In this document: one piece after another, positions 9,606 to 21,548 of the stretch
Layout: every line of letters begins with the position of its first letter
Numbering within the stretch: the first letter of the stretch is position 1
From: Brasenia schreberi
Taxonomy: Eukaryota > Streptophyta > Magnoliopsida > Nymphaeales > Cabombaceae
Direction of reading: 5' to 3'
Assembly: GCA_036023115.1 (NCBI GenBank)
Contig: JAYKKT010000049.1
Location: 868,001 to 932,000 of the forward strand
DNA length: 64,000 bases
Translations under genes and position numbers: made by a program
The notes under the pieces: generated by a model
What the model was told of the DNA's origin: nothing
What the model saw: the letters and a program-made list of their open reading frames with translations, nothing else
Database searches by the model: none

Positions 9606-11995
9606 CGACCTTCGGCGTATAATCACGGACAAGAATCTTCTTCCGGCTATCGGACCGCCGACGAGGCGGCTGAGAAGAGAGCAGGAGCGGGGGAAAAGCG
9701 CCATGCCAATCCACACAGCACAGCAGCAGCACGAGCGAACGCCTCTGTCTCTTCCCTTTCATTTAAATGCAGTAAAGAGGAGGCCACACACACCCACACA
9801 TGTACTCTCTAAGAGTTGAACTCTCCACCAGTAGCAACGGCCCTAGAGCACCGTGCTGTTGAGATAATGTTCTCCATGTATTCTTTGGCTTATTTGTTGT
9901 CTTGAGAGTATTTCATTTTAATGTAGATTCTCATTTATGATTTATAATTGTTATTCATACACCCTATTTTATTAAACATAAATATCTTTGTTCCAACCAA
10001 ACTCAGTAACATAAAAAAGATTATTAATAAGAAAATATCTAAATACTAATTATTTATAAAAATGGTACTTTAGGTAGGGCGGATGGTACCTTTAAAAAAA
10101 ATCAAAATACCCTTACTTAAAAAGCAACATAATAGTTCTAAAAAAGTAATATATTGCTTTGCTTTCTCTCGACAAACCACACAAGTTGATTCATGTAAAA
10201 GCAATTGGTGACGTATTGGCGTTGATGCACATAAGGTTTAACTGATCTAATCAATGTCACAAGAACTTGTTGAATCAACTAGAAAGAAGATGTACTTGGC
10301 TACTTTAGGGGTGACAAATTTGGATCCAGTCTAACAACCTGACTCGGTCCAAACCAGAAAATGTCAATCGGATTTGGAATTAGGGATCGTGGGTCGGGTC
10401 CAAAAGCAGCCAGATAAAAGCTGGGTTGGATCAGGCCAACCAGAACGAGGCCCAAAATACACCCCAATATGTGTACGTATAATGGGGTGCCGATCCGGCT
10501 TAACATACTTGACACGAACCAGATAGGTTGAGTTTGGAATTCTAGAAAGTAACTCGAAGGAGAAACGGATTGTGTTGAGGTTAACCTACTTTTGACGAGA
10601 ACCCAAAGTGACCCGAGCGGTGCACCCAATTTTTTGCCACTAGCCTTGGTCTGTGTTTTCTTGCCCGGATGCTTTTGGATACACTCTGTTTCAGCTACTG
10701 ATCCTCTTCCAAATGGTTGTCGGCAAACATCAAATGTGAGATTCATAGGTTAATTTCAACCAATTAAGCATATTCAGACGGTATGCTTGCATTTGATCGA
10801 GAAGGCGTACAATATGGTAAGTAGAGATGGCTGGGTTAGAACTGACTCGAGCCGGATGAGGCCAATAACTGGCTGAAACAAGAACTGGTCAAACCGGACT
10901 GAAAACTGGATGTCACCCAGTTCGATTTTGATTCCACCTGTGAAATTAAAATTGGGCTAGATCCGAAACTGGTAGTTCCAAATTGTCGGTTCCATATACT
11001 TCTCAATTTGTTTTCTAAAATTTTATTTTTTAATATTTTTTTTATTCCAAACGGTCTAGGACTCCAACCAGAACTGGCACAGTCCTGATTCAGTTGCAGT
11101 TCTTGATTCTAAGAAAACCGGAACTGGAGGTTTGAGTGTACTGCATGTGTGTCTATTCGTGTGTGTGTGTGTGTGTATCTGTATGCACACACTGAGTCTA
11201 GTAGAAGGTCTGCTGTAAGCATGGCCAAACCTTGTGTGTGTGTGTGTAACGACCACCATGTTGTTGCATGGCAAAGGGGGTCAATGGGGCAATAATTATC
11301 ATTGAAACTATTCAAGATTATAATATGATTTAAAATTGCGGCATTAGGTGCCTCATGTTCAAAACGGATGGGCCAGCTTGACTGGAGATTCATCCAATTA
11401 TATAACAAAGAAAGAATCTGGAAATGACCATCAAGCTGATAAATGACCCTTACTAGCTAAATATCTGAACTAAATTAAATTATCCATTTAAAGTATCGAA
11501 TGACATGAACAGTCACTGTCACTAATCTCAATGAGGTTAATCTTCCACATACAGGTTTGTGATTCAAAATACCGAGTTGAGGTTTGGTAGGAACTCTATT
11601 TCCATTCCTGCCAATTAGTCTGGCTTAGATCCCTCAATTGCTGTTATTGGTTCTGATCTAGAGCTCTCGTGGGATGTGAAAACCTACTCCTGGCCATGGA
11701 TCGACTCCAAAGGACCTTGAACTTTCGAATTCAATGCCCAAATGGAGCACAAATTTGATAGGGGGTCTCCTGGAAATGGCAATGGGGCTAGTTGAGGTTT
11801 ATCTGTCTCCATACCTGGACTCAAATTTGTGCCAGCAGTGGCAATTATAGGTTCGGCCTTCTCCCCTTTGTGTAATGGGGTCACTATTGACTTCTGTCAA
11901 ACTGAAAGCATCTTTTATTAAAATCTTGTTTTTATCAAGTTTAGCTCAAGTAATTGAAAATTTTGATGATTAAAGAGTTGAAAATTTAACTTCAC
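9606..11995. other. Unassigned spacer with GC-rich edge and degenerate repeats
   Basis: The first 230 bp after the LTR (9606-9840) are GC-richer and could be the torn edge of a host promoter or 5' UTR, but no coding frame is convincing. Positions 10,310-10,640 and 10,830-11,120 are made of recurring words such as aactgg, ggttcc and accgg, as seen in decayed inverted-repeat transposons. A short GT microsatellite lies at about 11,158-11,177 and another near 11,232-11,249. No gene is supported. Confidence 0.5.
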
Positions 11996-11999
11996 TCAT

Positions 12000-13310
12000 G
12001 TAAGGGATCACCCTTGTATAGCCGGTCTCAAGCTTGGATAAAGGCGGAGGGTTGTATTAGGCTTCCGACAGCCAGCGTAAAACTTTGTCGGATTTTTATA
12101 CCAAAGATTATACAAATTATGAGCATTGCTTTGGGGTTTCCCCACCTAGCGACGCACTGCAGAGCCCGAATGCATTGAAAAGTAAACAAGGGCCACTATA
12201 TTTTTGCCTGAATGTAGTAAATCAATTACAAAGAGGGTACTCACATCATGGACAAGTGTGGGTAAAGAAGTTAGTCACGCTATATTGCCGCTCGAATGTA
12301 GTGAATAAATTAGAGAGAGTCTCCGCATTTTCAATATGGACAGATGCGGGGGGTAAGGAAGCTAGTCCTAGATAATAAGATTCGTATTGGTTCTTCGAAT
12401 ATGAGAACATTGTCCGATAATCTAATGGAGGTTGTAGATACTATGATTCATAGAAAGATTCATATTCTATGTTTACAAGAGACAAAGTGGGTTGGAGAAA
12501 AAGCAAAGGAGATTGAGGATAAATGTTTTAAATTATGGTACTGAAGTAAGGAAAAGGCTCGAAATGGAGTTGGTATTATCATAAATAAAGATTTAACGGA
12601 TAGTGTAATAGACATACAATGATATGATGACCGAATCATGACATTGAAATTAGTATTAGGACCAGAGGTTTTGAATATAGTTTGTGCTTACACACCCCAA
12701 GTAGGGCTAGAAGATATTATAAAAATGGCTTTTTGGGAAGAGTTAGATAAGATGATTCAAAGAATTCCACAAAAGGAGATGATTTGGTTAGGAGGAGACT
12801 TAAATGGACATGTCGGTAAAGAGGCATTAGGATATCAAGGTATTCATGGAAACTTTGGTTTTGGGGATATAAATGAGGAAGGTAGGGATATTTTAAATTT
12901 TGCTATGGCATTTGATCTCTTTATAGTCAATAGATGAACATTTAATTACTTATAAGAGTGGCTTATCACAAACACAAATTGATTACTTTATTTGTAGAAA
13001 AAAAGATAGAGCGTGTTATAAAGATTGTAAGGTAATTGTAGGAGAAAGCTTAACCACCCAACATCGACTTTTAGTTGTGGATTTACAAATAAAAAAATGG
13101 ACAAAGAAGAAAATATTGCATCTAGCTATTTAGACTAAATGGTGGAACCTCAAAAGTGAGAAAGAATATATATTTAAACAGAATGTCCTTCAAGGAGATG
13201 CTTGGAATTATGTTGGTACACCTAGTGATGTGGAATAATATGGCTATACATATTAGGAAAGTGGCGAAAGATGTGTTAGGTGAATCTAAGGTTGGTGTAC
13301 ATATCAGATC
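12000..13310 (+). mobile_element. RTE-type LINE, 5' fragment with endonuclease domain
   Basis: A head segment (from about 12,000, taagggatcaccc) leads to an apurinic-endonuclease-like domain. Translation from about 12,380 shows RIGSSNMRTLS, then ILCLQETKWVGEKA, later NIVCAYTPQVGLED and WLGGDLNGHVG, and finally TQIDYF. These are the ordered motifs of the endonuclease that nicks target DNA in RTE-clade LINEs. The frame is broken at about 12,541, 12,620 and 12,935. The last 270 bp (13,040-13,310) are the same sequence as the start of the LINE copy at 39,975, which places the two copies in one family. The reverse-transcriptase half is absent here. Confidence 0.88.
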
Positions 13311-13584
13311 TCTTTGAAATTCAATGTATAGGATCGATTAATTAAACAAGCGCTATATGAGTGATGAGTCCTACAATACTTTGTTCATATGTGATAAACT
13401 CACATCTGCATTCCATATGGAATAAAACGGTTTGCAGTACAATTGATCATCTTGACTAGAGAAATGAATGGAGTTTAGTCCGTAGAGAAGAATACAAGTC
13501 CAGGTATCGTGTGCCTTGCCTTATTGGCCGAGACACTATGTGCAATACAAAGAGTCCATTCTTCTAAAAACTTTTCCAAACTCT

Positions 13585-13790
13585 GCCCAGGTAAGGGATC
13601 TCTTTTACATGGCCAGTCCCAAGCCCGAATAAAGAAAGAGGATTGTGTTACATTTTTCGATAGTCACCATAAAACTTTGTCGCACTTATCTACCATGGAT
13701 TCTACAAATTATGATAAATCTATGTAGAAACAAAAAATCCATGTAGCCGACCCCATCGAGTATGGGAAAAACTTAGTTGTAGTAGTGTTC
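13585..13790 (+). mobile_element. Short head-plus-tail derivative of the RTE LINE
   Basis: Positions 13,589-13,730 match the head of the LINE at about 12,000-12,125 (both contain the ggtctcaagc/agtcccaagc, gtaaaactttgtcg/cataaaactttgtcg and acaaattatga blocks in the same order). Positions 13,731-13,785 match the LINE 3' tail seen at 42,060-42,108 (aatccatgtagccgacc followed by cttagttgt). All coding sequence between head and tail is missing, so this looks like a roughly 200-bp non-autonomous unit and not a random fragment. Confidence 0.72.
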
Positions 13791-14471
13791 AAACTTTTCT
13801 GGGATCGAAAACTTCACATGGACCAATTGCTGACTGACTATGTTGGTATCATAGAGTTTATATGTGGGTGAAAGCATTTGAACGGAAAAAGGCACGAAGG
13901 GATATGTATCATGTACTAAATAGAAATTTTACCAAAAGATCACAATGAAAACATGCATCATATCTGTGCTTATAACGTTTTCCTTATGGTACAAAGGGAG
14001 GCCAAAGCCATATGCCCATCCCACGTATTGAACTGATGGTTTTCAACTTATGAGTCAACTCCCAGCCAAGTGAGTTGCTGCTCTTTGTTTTATGTGCTTA
14101 TCACATTTTTGTGTAGCATGTGATGGAAACATGCAGAAACACTGGGAAAAAACATGTTGCCTTCCGACGGCTCTTTTGAAAGTCACAGTTCTCTTATATT
14201 TTCGTTTTTTGTTCAACGGAAAGGCTAGAAACAGATGCATGGACGTGGTGTTGAATTTGTGATCTCCATCCAACCAACCCTCTAGCCATGCTAGCTATTG
14301 CCCTTTGTCTCACGATTTTTGTTTCTTAATCTTGAAGCACAATTACCCATCTGCATTTGAAGATATGGTTGAAGTTGTCCATCTGGGACTCGATTATGCC
14401 CTGGCACATTGCGTGGTGGACGTCCAAGGCGAGCATCAATGTCACTACTCCAAAATCATGCATGCAACATG
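13791..14471. other. Unassigned spacer left of the first copia element
   Basis: I see no coding frame, RNA gene or recognisable repeat. The last five bases before the element (14,472-14,476, ATTCA) are the target-site duplication of the copia insertion. Confidence 0.5.
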
Positions 14472-14476
14472 ATTCA

Positions 14477-14843
14477 TGTAACGCAAAGGTGGTCATTCTC
14501 GGCAACTTTATCACAGAAACGGCTCCAGCCGTTACCTGTGTTGGAAGTTATGGTGCTAATCCCTAATAGCCAATCGGTTCTGGATGAGCTCCGTAACCGA
14601 CTAGATAGGACTCCAATATGGAAAGCCTAGCGAGGAAATCTAAGAAGATATACAGTAAAAACAACAAAGAAACCCTCTCTGGAAAAATCGACTGTGTGGA
14701 AACCGAAAAACATCACAAAAATCCTTACCTTTACTTATGGTTTCGCTACTTAGAAACACAAGGAGGTCTATTGTTGCTGCGTACCAAGAGCGAGGAACAT
14801 GAAAGCTACCTCGGGTCGTTGCATAGGTCAGCCCAAGTCTTCA
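14477..14843 (+). repeat. 5' LTR of copia element 1
   Basis: It starts TGTAACGCAAAGG and ends CAAGTCTTCA. It aligns with the 3' LTR through most of its length but is 59 bp shorter. One small gap lies near 14,520, and a gap of about 50 bp near 14,645 removes the segment that holds the TATA box in the 3' LTR. Confidence 0.93.
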
Positions 14844-14844
14844 G

Positions 14845-14856
14845 CGGTATAAGAGC
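14845..14856 (+). other. Primer-binding site of copia element 1
   Basis: CGGTATAAGAGC one base after the LTR matches TGGTATCAGAGC, the plant initiator-Met tRNA primer site, at 10 of 12 positions. Confidence 0.8.
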
Positions 14857-15929
14857 CTAGTTCGTTCTGCAAATAGAGAGGAGTGCTTAGCAAAAAAAAG
14901 AGAGAGAGGAAAGAGAAAACTCCATGTTACGGCAAAGGTGAAAAGTTGGACCAGGTCAAGATAGAGCAAAGGCAAAACCCGGCCCAAGCGAAGGAAAAAC
15001 ATATAAGAGAGCCTCAACTAGAAGGCCATCGGGAAAAACACAAAGGAGAGCCCCGACCAGAAGGTCGTCTGGAAACACAACCTCTCTCTCCCTTTTGTCA
15101 CTCTCTCTCTTGTTTTATATCCCCACATAAAACTACATAGCGGTTTCAGAAAACCATCGGTAGAAAACTGATGGTTTTCTCAAACCACCCCTAGCTTTGG
15201 AAAATTGCCTCGGGCAGTGGACTAAAAAGTCCATTTTGCTCCGGTCGGTTTTTTAATATTACAAACTGCCATAAGATAAAATTACCAAAATATCCAAATA
15301 TTTTCAAATAAAAAGATAATTTTACCCTCAAGCGGGTGAAAAGTCTTTTTTGCCCTCCAAAAGTTTATAAAAATTACAAAAAGTAGATGTTTAAATTACT
15401 TTCCTACCCTTACCCGATAAAACTTTTACCAAAAGCGTTAGTTGCCCCTATCTTTTGTGAATATTACAAATTTGGTCTAAGGGGCAAAATTATTCATTTA
15501 CCCCTGATTAGTGATGAATTTCTTAAGAAAAAACAAACGCCAATTCTACTATTTTGTCCTTGGTCTTTTTTTAAAATTACAGAACCGAAAAAATAGATAA
15601 AATTACAATTTTACCTTGGTGTTTTGGGAAATTATCGAAGGCAGAAATTTTTGAGAAAATTATAGAATTATCCCAATTTGATTCTACAATAGAATTAGGA
15701 TATTAAAATTCAAAATAATGCTTAAAACTTGCATAAAACTAGTTTAAGTATCATTAGTTATTTATAGTTCAGTATTTTGATATTGTGCATTATGTTAATC
15801 AAAACTCAGCTATCTATTATTTGTTGCTTGGAAAATATTTTTCTTCTAAACAGTCTATTTATTAAATTTGCCAAACATATAGAAATAAATTCTAAAATAT
15901 GTATATTGAAACTAGCAAAGACAAAAAAA

Positions 15930-18900
15930 TTAAACGGTCTAAACTTGCAAACATGAAAAAAACAAATCCCGTTGACTATAACACTTGAAGGTGTAGAGTA
16001 CATTTTGAAGGAAATAGTGTGTCCACCACCACCTGACGCCATAACGCAACAAAGAGAAATGTATAAAACATTTCTTAAAAATGACACGATAGTGAGAATG
16101 GTCATGTTGACATACATGGAGGATGACCTGAGTAGGGTCTTTGAAGAATTTGATACCGCAAAAGAGTTGTTTGACTTTATAACAGCTAAATATGATACTA
16201 CTACCAAATTGCATGTTCAGTTACTACTACAAAAATACAACTCCTATAAAATGAAAGGACATAATGTAGTGGAACATGTGAATCATATACTAGTAATGGC
16301 AAGAGATTTAGCTCTGGTCAAATCAATCATCCCCGAACCGATGCAGATATCCACTATACTGAATAGTCGTTCTCCGCCATGGAACATAGTCACTACTGCC
16401 TTAGACTAAGACCTCAAATAAACCTTTCAGAATTGCCCCTAAAACTAACAATTGAGTAAGAACATATGAATAAAAGCAAAAGAGAGAAATTACTAGTAGT
16501 ACAAGATAAGATATGGTCTAGTTGTAAACTTAACCAAAAGAAAATAAACCAAACAAAAAGTTTGACAAAAATAATAAAAAGAGCGGTCAATCTTTTGAGA
16601 AAACATAGGAAACCTCTTCTCGAGATAAGTATTTCAGCTATAAAAAGATGAGACACTACAAGAGAAATTACCGCAACAAGAAGAATGCAGGAAATAACCC
16701 ACAATGCGGACAATCGGAGAAGTATGACATAATCTGCGTAATCTCAAAATATCTCTATATAAACTGCTTAGTGATTGGTTGGTGGATTAACTCAAGAGCG
16801 ATCAAACACATTTCAAAGAGCAAGACAAGGGCAATGGATCTAAAGGAGTACAAACTAGGAGAAGATCAGGTATACATGAGAAATAATACTTTCTTAGATG
16901 TTTTAGGAACTGGGTTTTAGAATTTTTGTACAAGGCACATAGTTATATTAACTGATGTATTGATTGTGTCATCTATAAGGTCCAATCTAGTTTTGGTCCT
17001 TACCTTAGTGAAGAAAGGTTTTGAGGTCTGGTTTGTTCCTCACAAAGTGATTGTGGGAAAACATGGGACAATATTTTTTTCTCAAGAATTTGATGTAGAA
17101 CATGGATTATTTAAGCTCAAAATTAATGAAAATCAAAGTTCTTCCACTTATATTGATTGTATCTTTAATGTTGATGTGAATGTATGCATAAACATTTAAG
17201 GCATATAAGTATGAAAAAGTTGAGGAAATTATTCATCTTTGACTTACTGTCAAGATTTAAATAAAATACTTTCAACAAGAAAAAATGACAAGAAAAGTTT
17301 TTCCCAAAGAGACAAGAAGGGCAACAACCCTATTAGAAGTCATTCACAGCGATTTATGTACACCATTCAGAGTAAGGTCATATCGAGAAAAGGTTTATTT
17401 TATTTTATCGATGATTACTCGAGATATACGTATATGTATCTCCTAGCACATAAATCTGAGGTACTTGAAGCATTTAAAGAATATAAGAAGGAAGTTGAAA
17501 ACCAACTGGGGCATTCAATAAAGGTCTTAAGATAGATAGAGGTGGAGAATATATCTCTGCAAAATTTTGAAATTCTATAAAGATTTTGGTATTTGAAAAC
17601 AAAATACAATGCCCAAGATACCTCAACAAAATAATATAGCTAAAAGATACAATAGGACCTTACTAAACATGACAAGGTCAATGTTAATAAATGTCTCTCT
17701 ACTAAGGATATTTTAGAGAGAAGCACTAAGTACAGTGGTATACATACTCAATAGAGTACCCTGAAAGAAAACCCAACCTAGGTCATCTTAGGAGGAGAGG
17801 ATTTATTGCTCATGTGAAGATCTTTGATGAGTCTAAAGATAAGCTAGATAGCCGGACATTGAGATGTATATTCATTGGATATCCTAAAGGCTAAAAGGGA
17901 TATTGGTTTTATCATAAGGACCATGGATTGATAGAGAGCAGAGATATTGAATTCTTAAAAAATACTAAGAATGACATCTTAGAAAATAATGATGAGTATG
18001 TTAACGATCTAATAGATCTAGATCAATCATTATTTGAACCAAATTAAGAAACTTTAAGTAGGCATAAAAGGCCTAGGGTTGCATCATCCTACTTAAAGGA
18101 TAATTATACTTATCTTGCAAAAGAAATATGCGATTAAGTGGATTTAGATGAGTTGACTGATAACTTGACTTATCAGTAGGCTATAAACTCATCGAAAGAA
18201 ACAGAATGAGAGAAAGTCATGGATGAGAAAATTGAATCCATTGAGAAAAACCAAGTTTGGGAACTGATTGATTTGCCAAAAGAAAGGAAGTCATAAGCTG
18301 TAAATAGGTTCTAGAAAAGAAATATAAGATCAGTGGTTCAATCGATAAGTTTAAAGTGAGGTTGGCTACAAAAGATTTTTCGCAAAAGGAGGAAATAGAT
18401 TATGTTGAGACATATTCCCTTGTTGCGAAATTTACATCTATAAGAATAATCCTGATAACATTTGTATATTATGATTTGGACTTACATCAATTAGATGTAA
18501 AAACTACTTTTCTAAACAGAGATTTAGGTGAAATCATATATATGCAACAAACCGAAAGGTATATAATTGAAGGCCAAGAAGATAAAGTATATAAGTTAAA
18601 AAAAATCCCTATATGGCCTAAAACAGTCACCTCGCCAATGGTATTTCACTTTTCAAAATGCTATTATTGAACTTGAGTTTGTGGCTAATGAGCTTGATCA
18701 TTATGTATATGTATGGAATAGTGGGAGCTACTTTGTCATCTAATCTTTATATGTAGATAATATATTATTGACTGGGAATGACAATGAGATGATTGTCAAA
18801 ACCAAATCATGGTTAAACTCAAGGTTCAAAATGAATGATATGGGGGAAGCATCCTATATTCTGGGTATAAAATTTTTTGAAACGGAGAATTTAAACTCTA

Positions 18901-19709
18901 ATGCCTAAGTTAGTAGAGACATATTGACTATATCCTCAAGAAATTCAAAATGAGTGAATGCAAGTCTGCTATTACACCCATTGCAAAACGGGTCAAATTA
19001 AGTAAGTTGATTGTCCAGGTGAAGGAGACGATAAGCCTAACGTTCCTTATACACAAGTTGTAAGTAGCTTGATATATATTATGCTGTGTACAAAACCTAA
19101 TATCAGCTTCGTTGTTGATCTTATGAGTAGATATCAAAATAATCCTTGATGACAACATTGGATAGCTATGAAAATGATTTTAAGATATCTCAAAGGAACA
19201 AAAAACCTCAAATTGTGTTTTCAAGTAGATAAACTGAAAGTAGTAGGATACTCATATACTTACTTTGCTAGGAACAAAGATAACAACAAATCAACATCAG
19301 GACAAATATTTTATTTGGAGGTGGAGTTGCTTCTTGGGCATATAAGAAATAGGGTTGTATAGCATTGCATACACAAGAAACTAAGTATATGCCTTGTTGT
19401 ATGGCTGCAATGAGTACCGTCTGGATAAGACGCCTTATACAAGATTTGAAGCTGGAAATAGCTGATGACCTAGTTGTCATTTACTGTGACAACAATGCAA
19501 CAATTACTTTAATCAAGAGTAGAGATGACAACTCCAAAAGTAACCATATAATGGTGAAATACCAGTATGTTCATGATATGTTTATGAGAAAGGAAATATT
19601 GATCTCATACATGCCAACTCATGATATGTTGGCGAACCCTTTGACTAAAGGCGTAATAGATGATATTTTCTCAAAACATGTTACAAGCATGGGTTTGAGA
19701 TATGTTTGA
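15930..19709 (+). pseudogene. gag-pol of copia element 1, multiply disrupted
   Basis: Gag is best preserved at 15,972-16,409, where MVMLTYMEDDLSRVFEEFD and SIIPEPMQISTIL fit copia-type gag. The zinc knuckle at 16,627-16,680 reads Y-x2-Y-x4-H-x4-Y in place of C-x2-C-x4-H-x4-C. Protease at about 16,780 reads WWINSRA where family members have W-x2-DSGA. Integrase has FIDDYSRYTYMYL (about 17,400) and DRGGEY (about 17,535), but the third catalytic residue is Lys (17,642-17,644). Reverse transcriptase (18,230-18,910) has YVDN in place of YVDD at 18,750-18,761. RNase H runs to 19,709 with YCDNNATITL and SKSNHIMVKYQYVHD. Many stops split the frame. Confidence 0.9.
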
Positions 19710-19846
19710 TTGTTGTGTAAGTAAAAAACCATACAATAGTGATGATTGCAATAGCAATCATGACATGACATTACTAGAAAAACCCCACAAAAATGGGAGG
19801 AAAATTAATATGTTGGTTCATTTGGCTCGAATGGCTAAGTGGGAGA

Positions 19847-20272
19847 TATAATGCAAAGGTGGTCATTCTCGGCAACCTTATCACAGAAATAGTTGGATTT
19901 ACCATCCAACTATTACCTGTGGTGGAAGTTACGGTGTTAATCCATAACAGTCAGTTGATTAGGATAAGCTCTGTAATCGACTGGATAAGGCTCCAATATG
20001 GAAAGCCCAACAATGAAACCTAGGAGGGAAGGAGCCGATGTTGCTCTATAAATACAGAGCAATGCACAGGGAAGATGTACAATGAAAACAACAAAGAAAC
20101 CCTCTCTGGAAAAACCAAGTGTGTGGAAACCAGAAAACATCACAAAAATCCTTACCTCTACTTGTGATTTCGCTGCTTAGAAATAGAAGGAGGTTTTTGC
20201 TGCTGCTGCATATCAAGAAAGAGGAGCACAAAAGCCTCCTCGAGTCCTTGTAGAGGTCAGCCCAAGTCTTCA
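19847..20272 (+). repeat. 3' LTR of copia element 1
   Basis: It begins TATAATGCAAAGG directly after the polypurine tract. The expected TG start has become TA. It ends CAAGTCTTCA and is followed by the ATTCA duplication. At 426 bp it keeps the segment lost from the 5' copy. Confidence 0.93.
20047..20054 (+). promoter_or_regulatory. TATA box in the 3' LTR of copia element 1
   Basis: TATAAATA followed by cagagcaatg stands about 200 bp into the LTR. The matching stretch is deleted from the 5' LTR. Transcription from here would read outward to the right, toward the SINE and copia element 2. Confidence 0.55.
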
Positions 20273-20552
20273 ATTCACAATCATACCTCAATATTGTCGT
20301 TGTGGGGCTGGGCTTACTCTTTTCTCTTGGTTGCATTTCTGAGAGTAGATTCATAATGCATGCTTTGACTTGTTACTTGCAATAGCACCACGCATGCCAC
20401 TGTTTTTAGCAGCATGCATGGCAGCAGTCTGTTGTGCACATTAAGAGTGTTGAGTACAGACTTTTATCACCAATAAGTAGCTCAGTGTAGCATAGAGGCG
20501 TCCATAACTTTAGTGCCTAGATGTAGTCGAAACCAAGCCTTTTGAATAGTAG

Positions 20553-20730
20553 TAGGGTGATGAAACCCCTAGTATTTAGACAAAGACCCCAACTAATTTC
20601 ATTCAAGCCTGGTGGGTCTGTTATAGATAAAGCTCTCCCAACACTGGTTTTCTCCATTCACAAGACTCAAACTCGAGACCTTGCATAAGGGGACAAGTGT
20701 TGAATCACTTGTACCAGACAACCATTGGTA
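20553..20730 (-). mobile_element. tRNA-derived SINE
   Basis: Read on the minus strand, the unit opens with TGGTTGTCTGGTACAAGTG (box A-like, about 20,725-20,705). About 30 bp on it has GGTCTCGAGTTTGAGTC (20,680-20,664), a clear variant of the pol III box B. It ends in a tRNA-unrelated body containing GAAATTAGTTGGGGTC, a word typical of plant SINE bodies. Ends and target duplication were not resolved. Confidence 0.6.
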
Positions 20731-21178
20731 GCGACAGGCACATTTCGAACAATATCTTCTTTGATGGTTTTCTGGCAATACTTTGTAAGGCTTTCACACT
20801 TCTATATTGTAATGTTCATCTTCCAATTTCTCACATATATTATTAGAGCTTCATTTCATGCTATATCCCCATTTTCAAACTATTTCAAATGCATCTCACT
20901 CATTTTCGTTTACGAGTCTAGAGGAAAACCAATTGCAGTAACAAATTTGATAGGTCTATGGCTTTCACAGCTGGCTTGCTAGCTGCAAAAAAAAATTCGC
21001 ACTTCTTTGTTTGCTACCGAGTTCTTTCAACACTAAAATTTCCAAGTTCCCCAAACTTTAAAGATTGATCAACTATTTCAAACTTGCTTATCTTAAGAGA
21101 TTCATGTGTTTAGCTTCATTGATAATAAAAGGGTATCTTAAGTTGCCTAACTTGCTAAACATGGTAGGTATTAGGAGA
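20731..21178. other. Unassigned spacer between the two copia elements
   Basis: The sequence is AT-rich with no convincing frame. It ends in the AGAGT target site (21,179-21,183) of copia element 2. Confidence 0.5.
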
Positions 21179-21183
21179 AGAGT

Positions 21184-21548
21184 TGTAAGTAGTTGGTGGC
21201 CACTATCAACCTCAATACCAACATCAACCATACTTTTAGAAAAGGACATACTTTATTTGTTTTTGCTTTTAAAAAAGTCTTAGGCATCTCCCAGATGAAC
21301 ATGGAATGACTTTTAATGGGAACCGTAGAGAGAAAAACTCGGAAGAAGAAAAAACAGGTATATATACAACAAAATATAGAAAAATGAGATATGATTTTAC
21401 ACATTGCCTTCTTATAGAGAAAATCCTTCGTGGGTAACCTTGTCCCTCTTTTCTCTCTCTTTCTTTTCCTATATCATCTAAAGACATACTACTGCTGCAA
21501 CACTAGGATCTCAGGAGCACGAACGGCCACAGCGACGCGATTCCAACA
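21184..21548 (+). repeat. 5' LTR of copia element 2
   Basis: It starts TGTAAGTAGTTGGTGGCCAC and ends GATTCCAACA. A TATATATA with downstream ACAACAAAAT (about 21,358-21,375) is the likely core promoter. Relative to the 3' LTR about 45 bp are missing near 21,230. Confidence 0.93.

Larger units (their letters stand above)
14477..20272 (+). mobile_element. Ty1/copia retrotransposon 1, full length, inactive
   Basis: The two LTRs (14,477-14,843 and 19,847-20,272) flank gag, protease, integrase, reverse transcriptase and RNase H in copia order. The element is bounded by the 5-bp duplication ATTCA (14,472-14,476 and 20,273-20,277). A primer-binding site resembling initiator-Met tRNA and a polypurine tract (aagtgggaga, 19,837-19,846) sit at the inner LTR edges. 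Between the primer site and gag lies about 1.1 kb of 5' leader with GA-rich and CT-rich runs. Coding is full of stops and carries substitutions at key active-site residues of three enzymes. Confidence 0.95.

Noticed and set aside
10300..10746. A 148-codon minus-strand frame
   Set aside because: It lies in word-repeat DNA that is open in more than one frame and has no recognisable domain or splice context.
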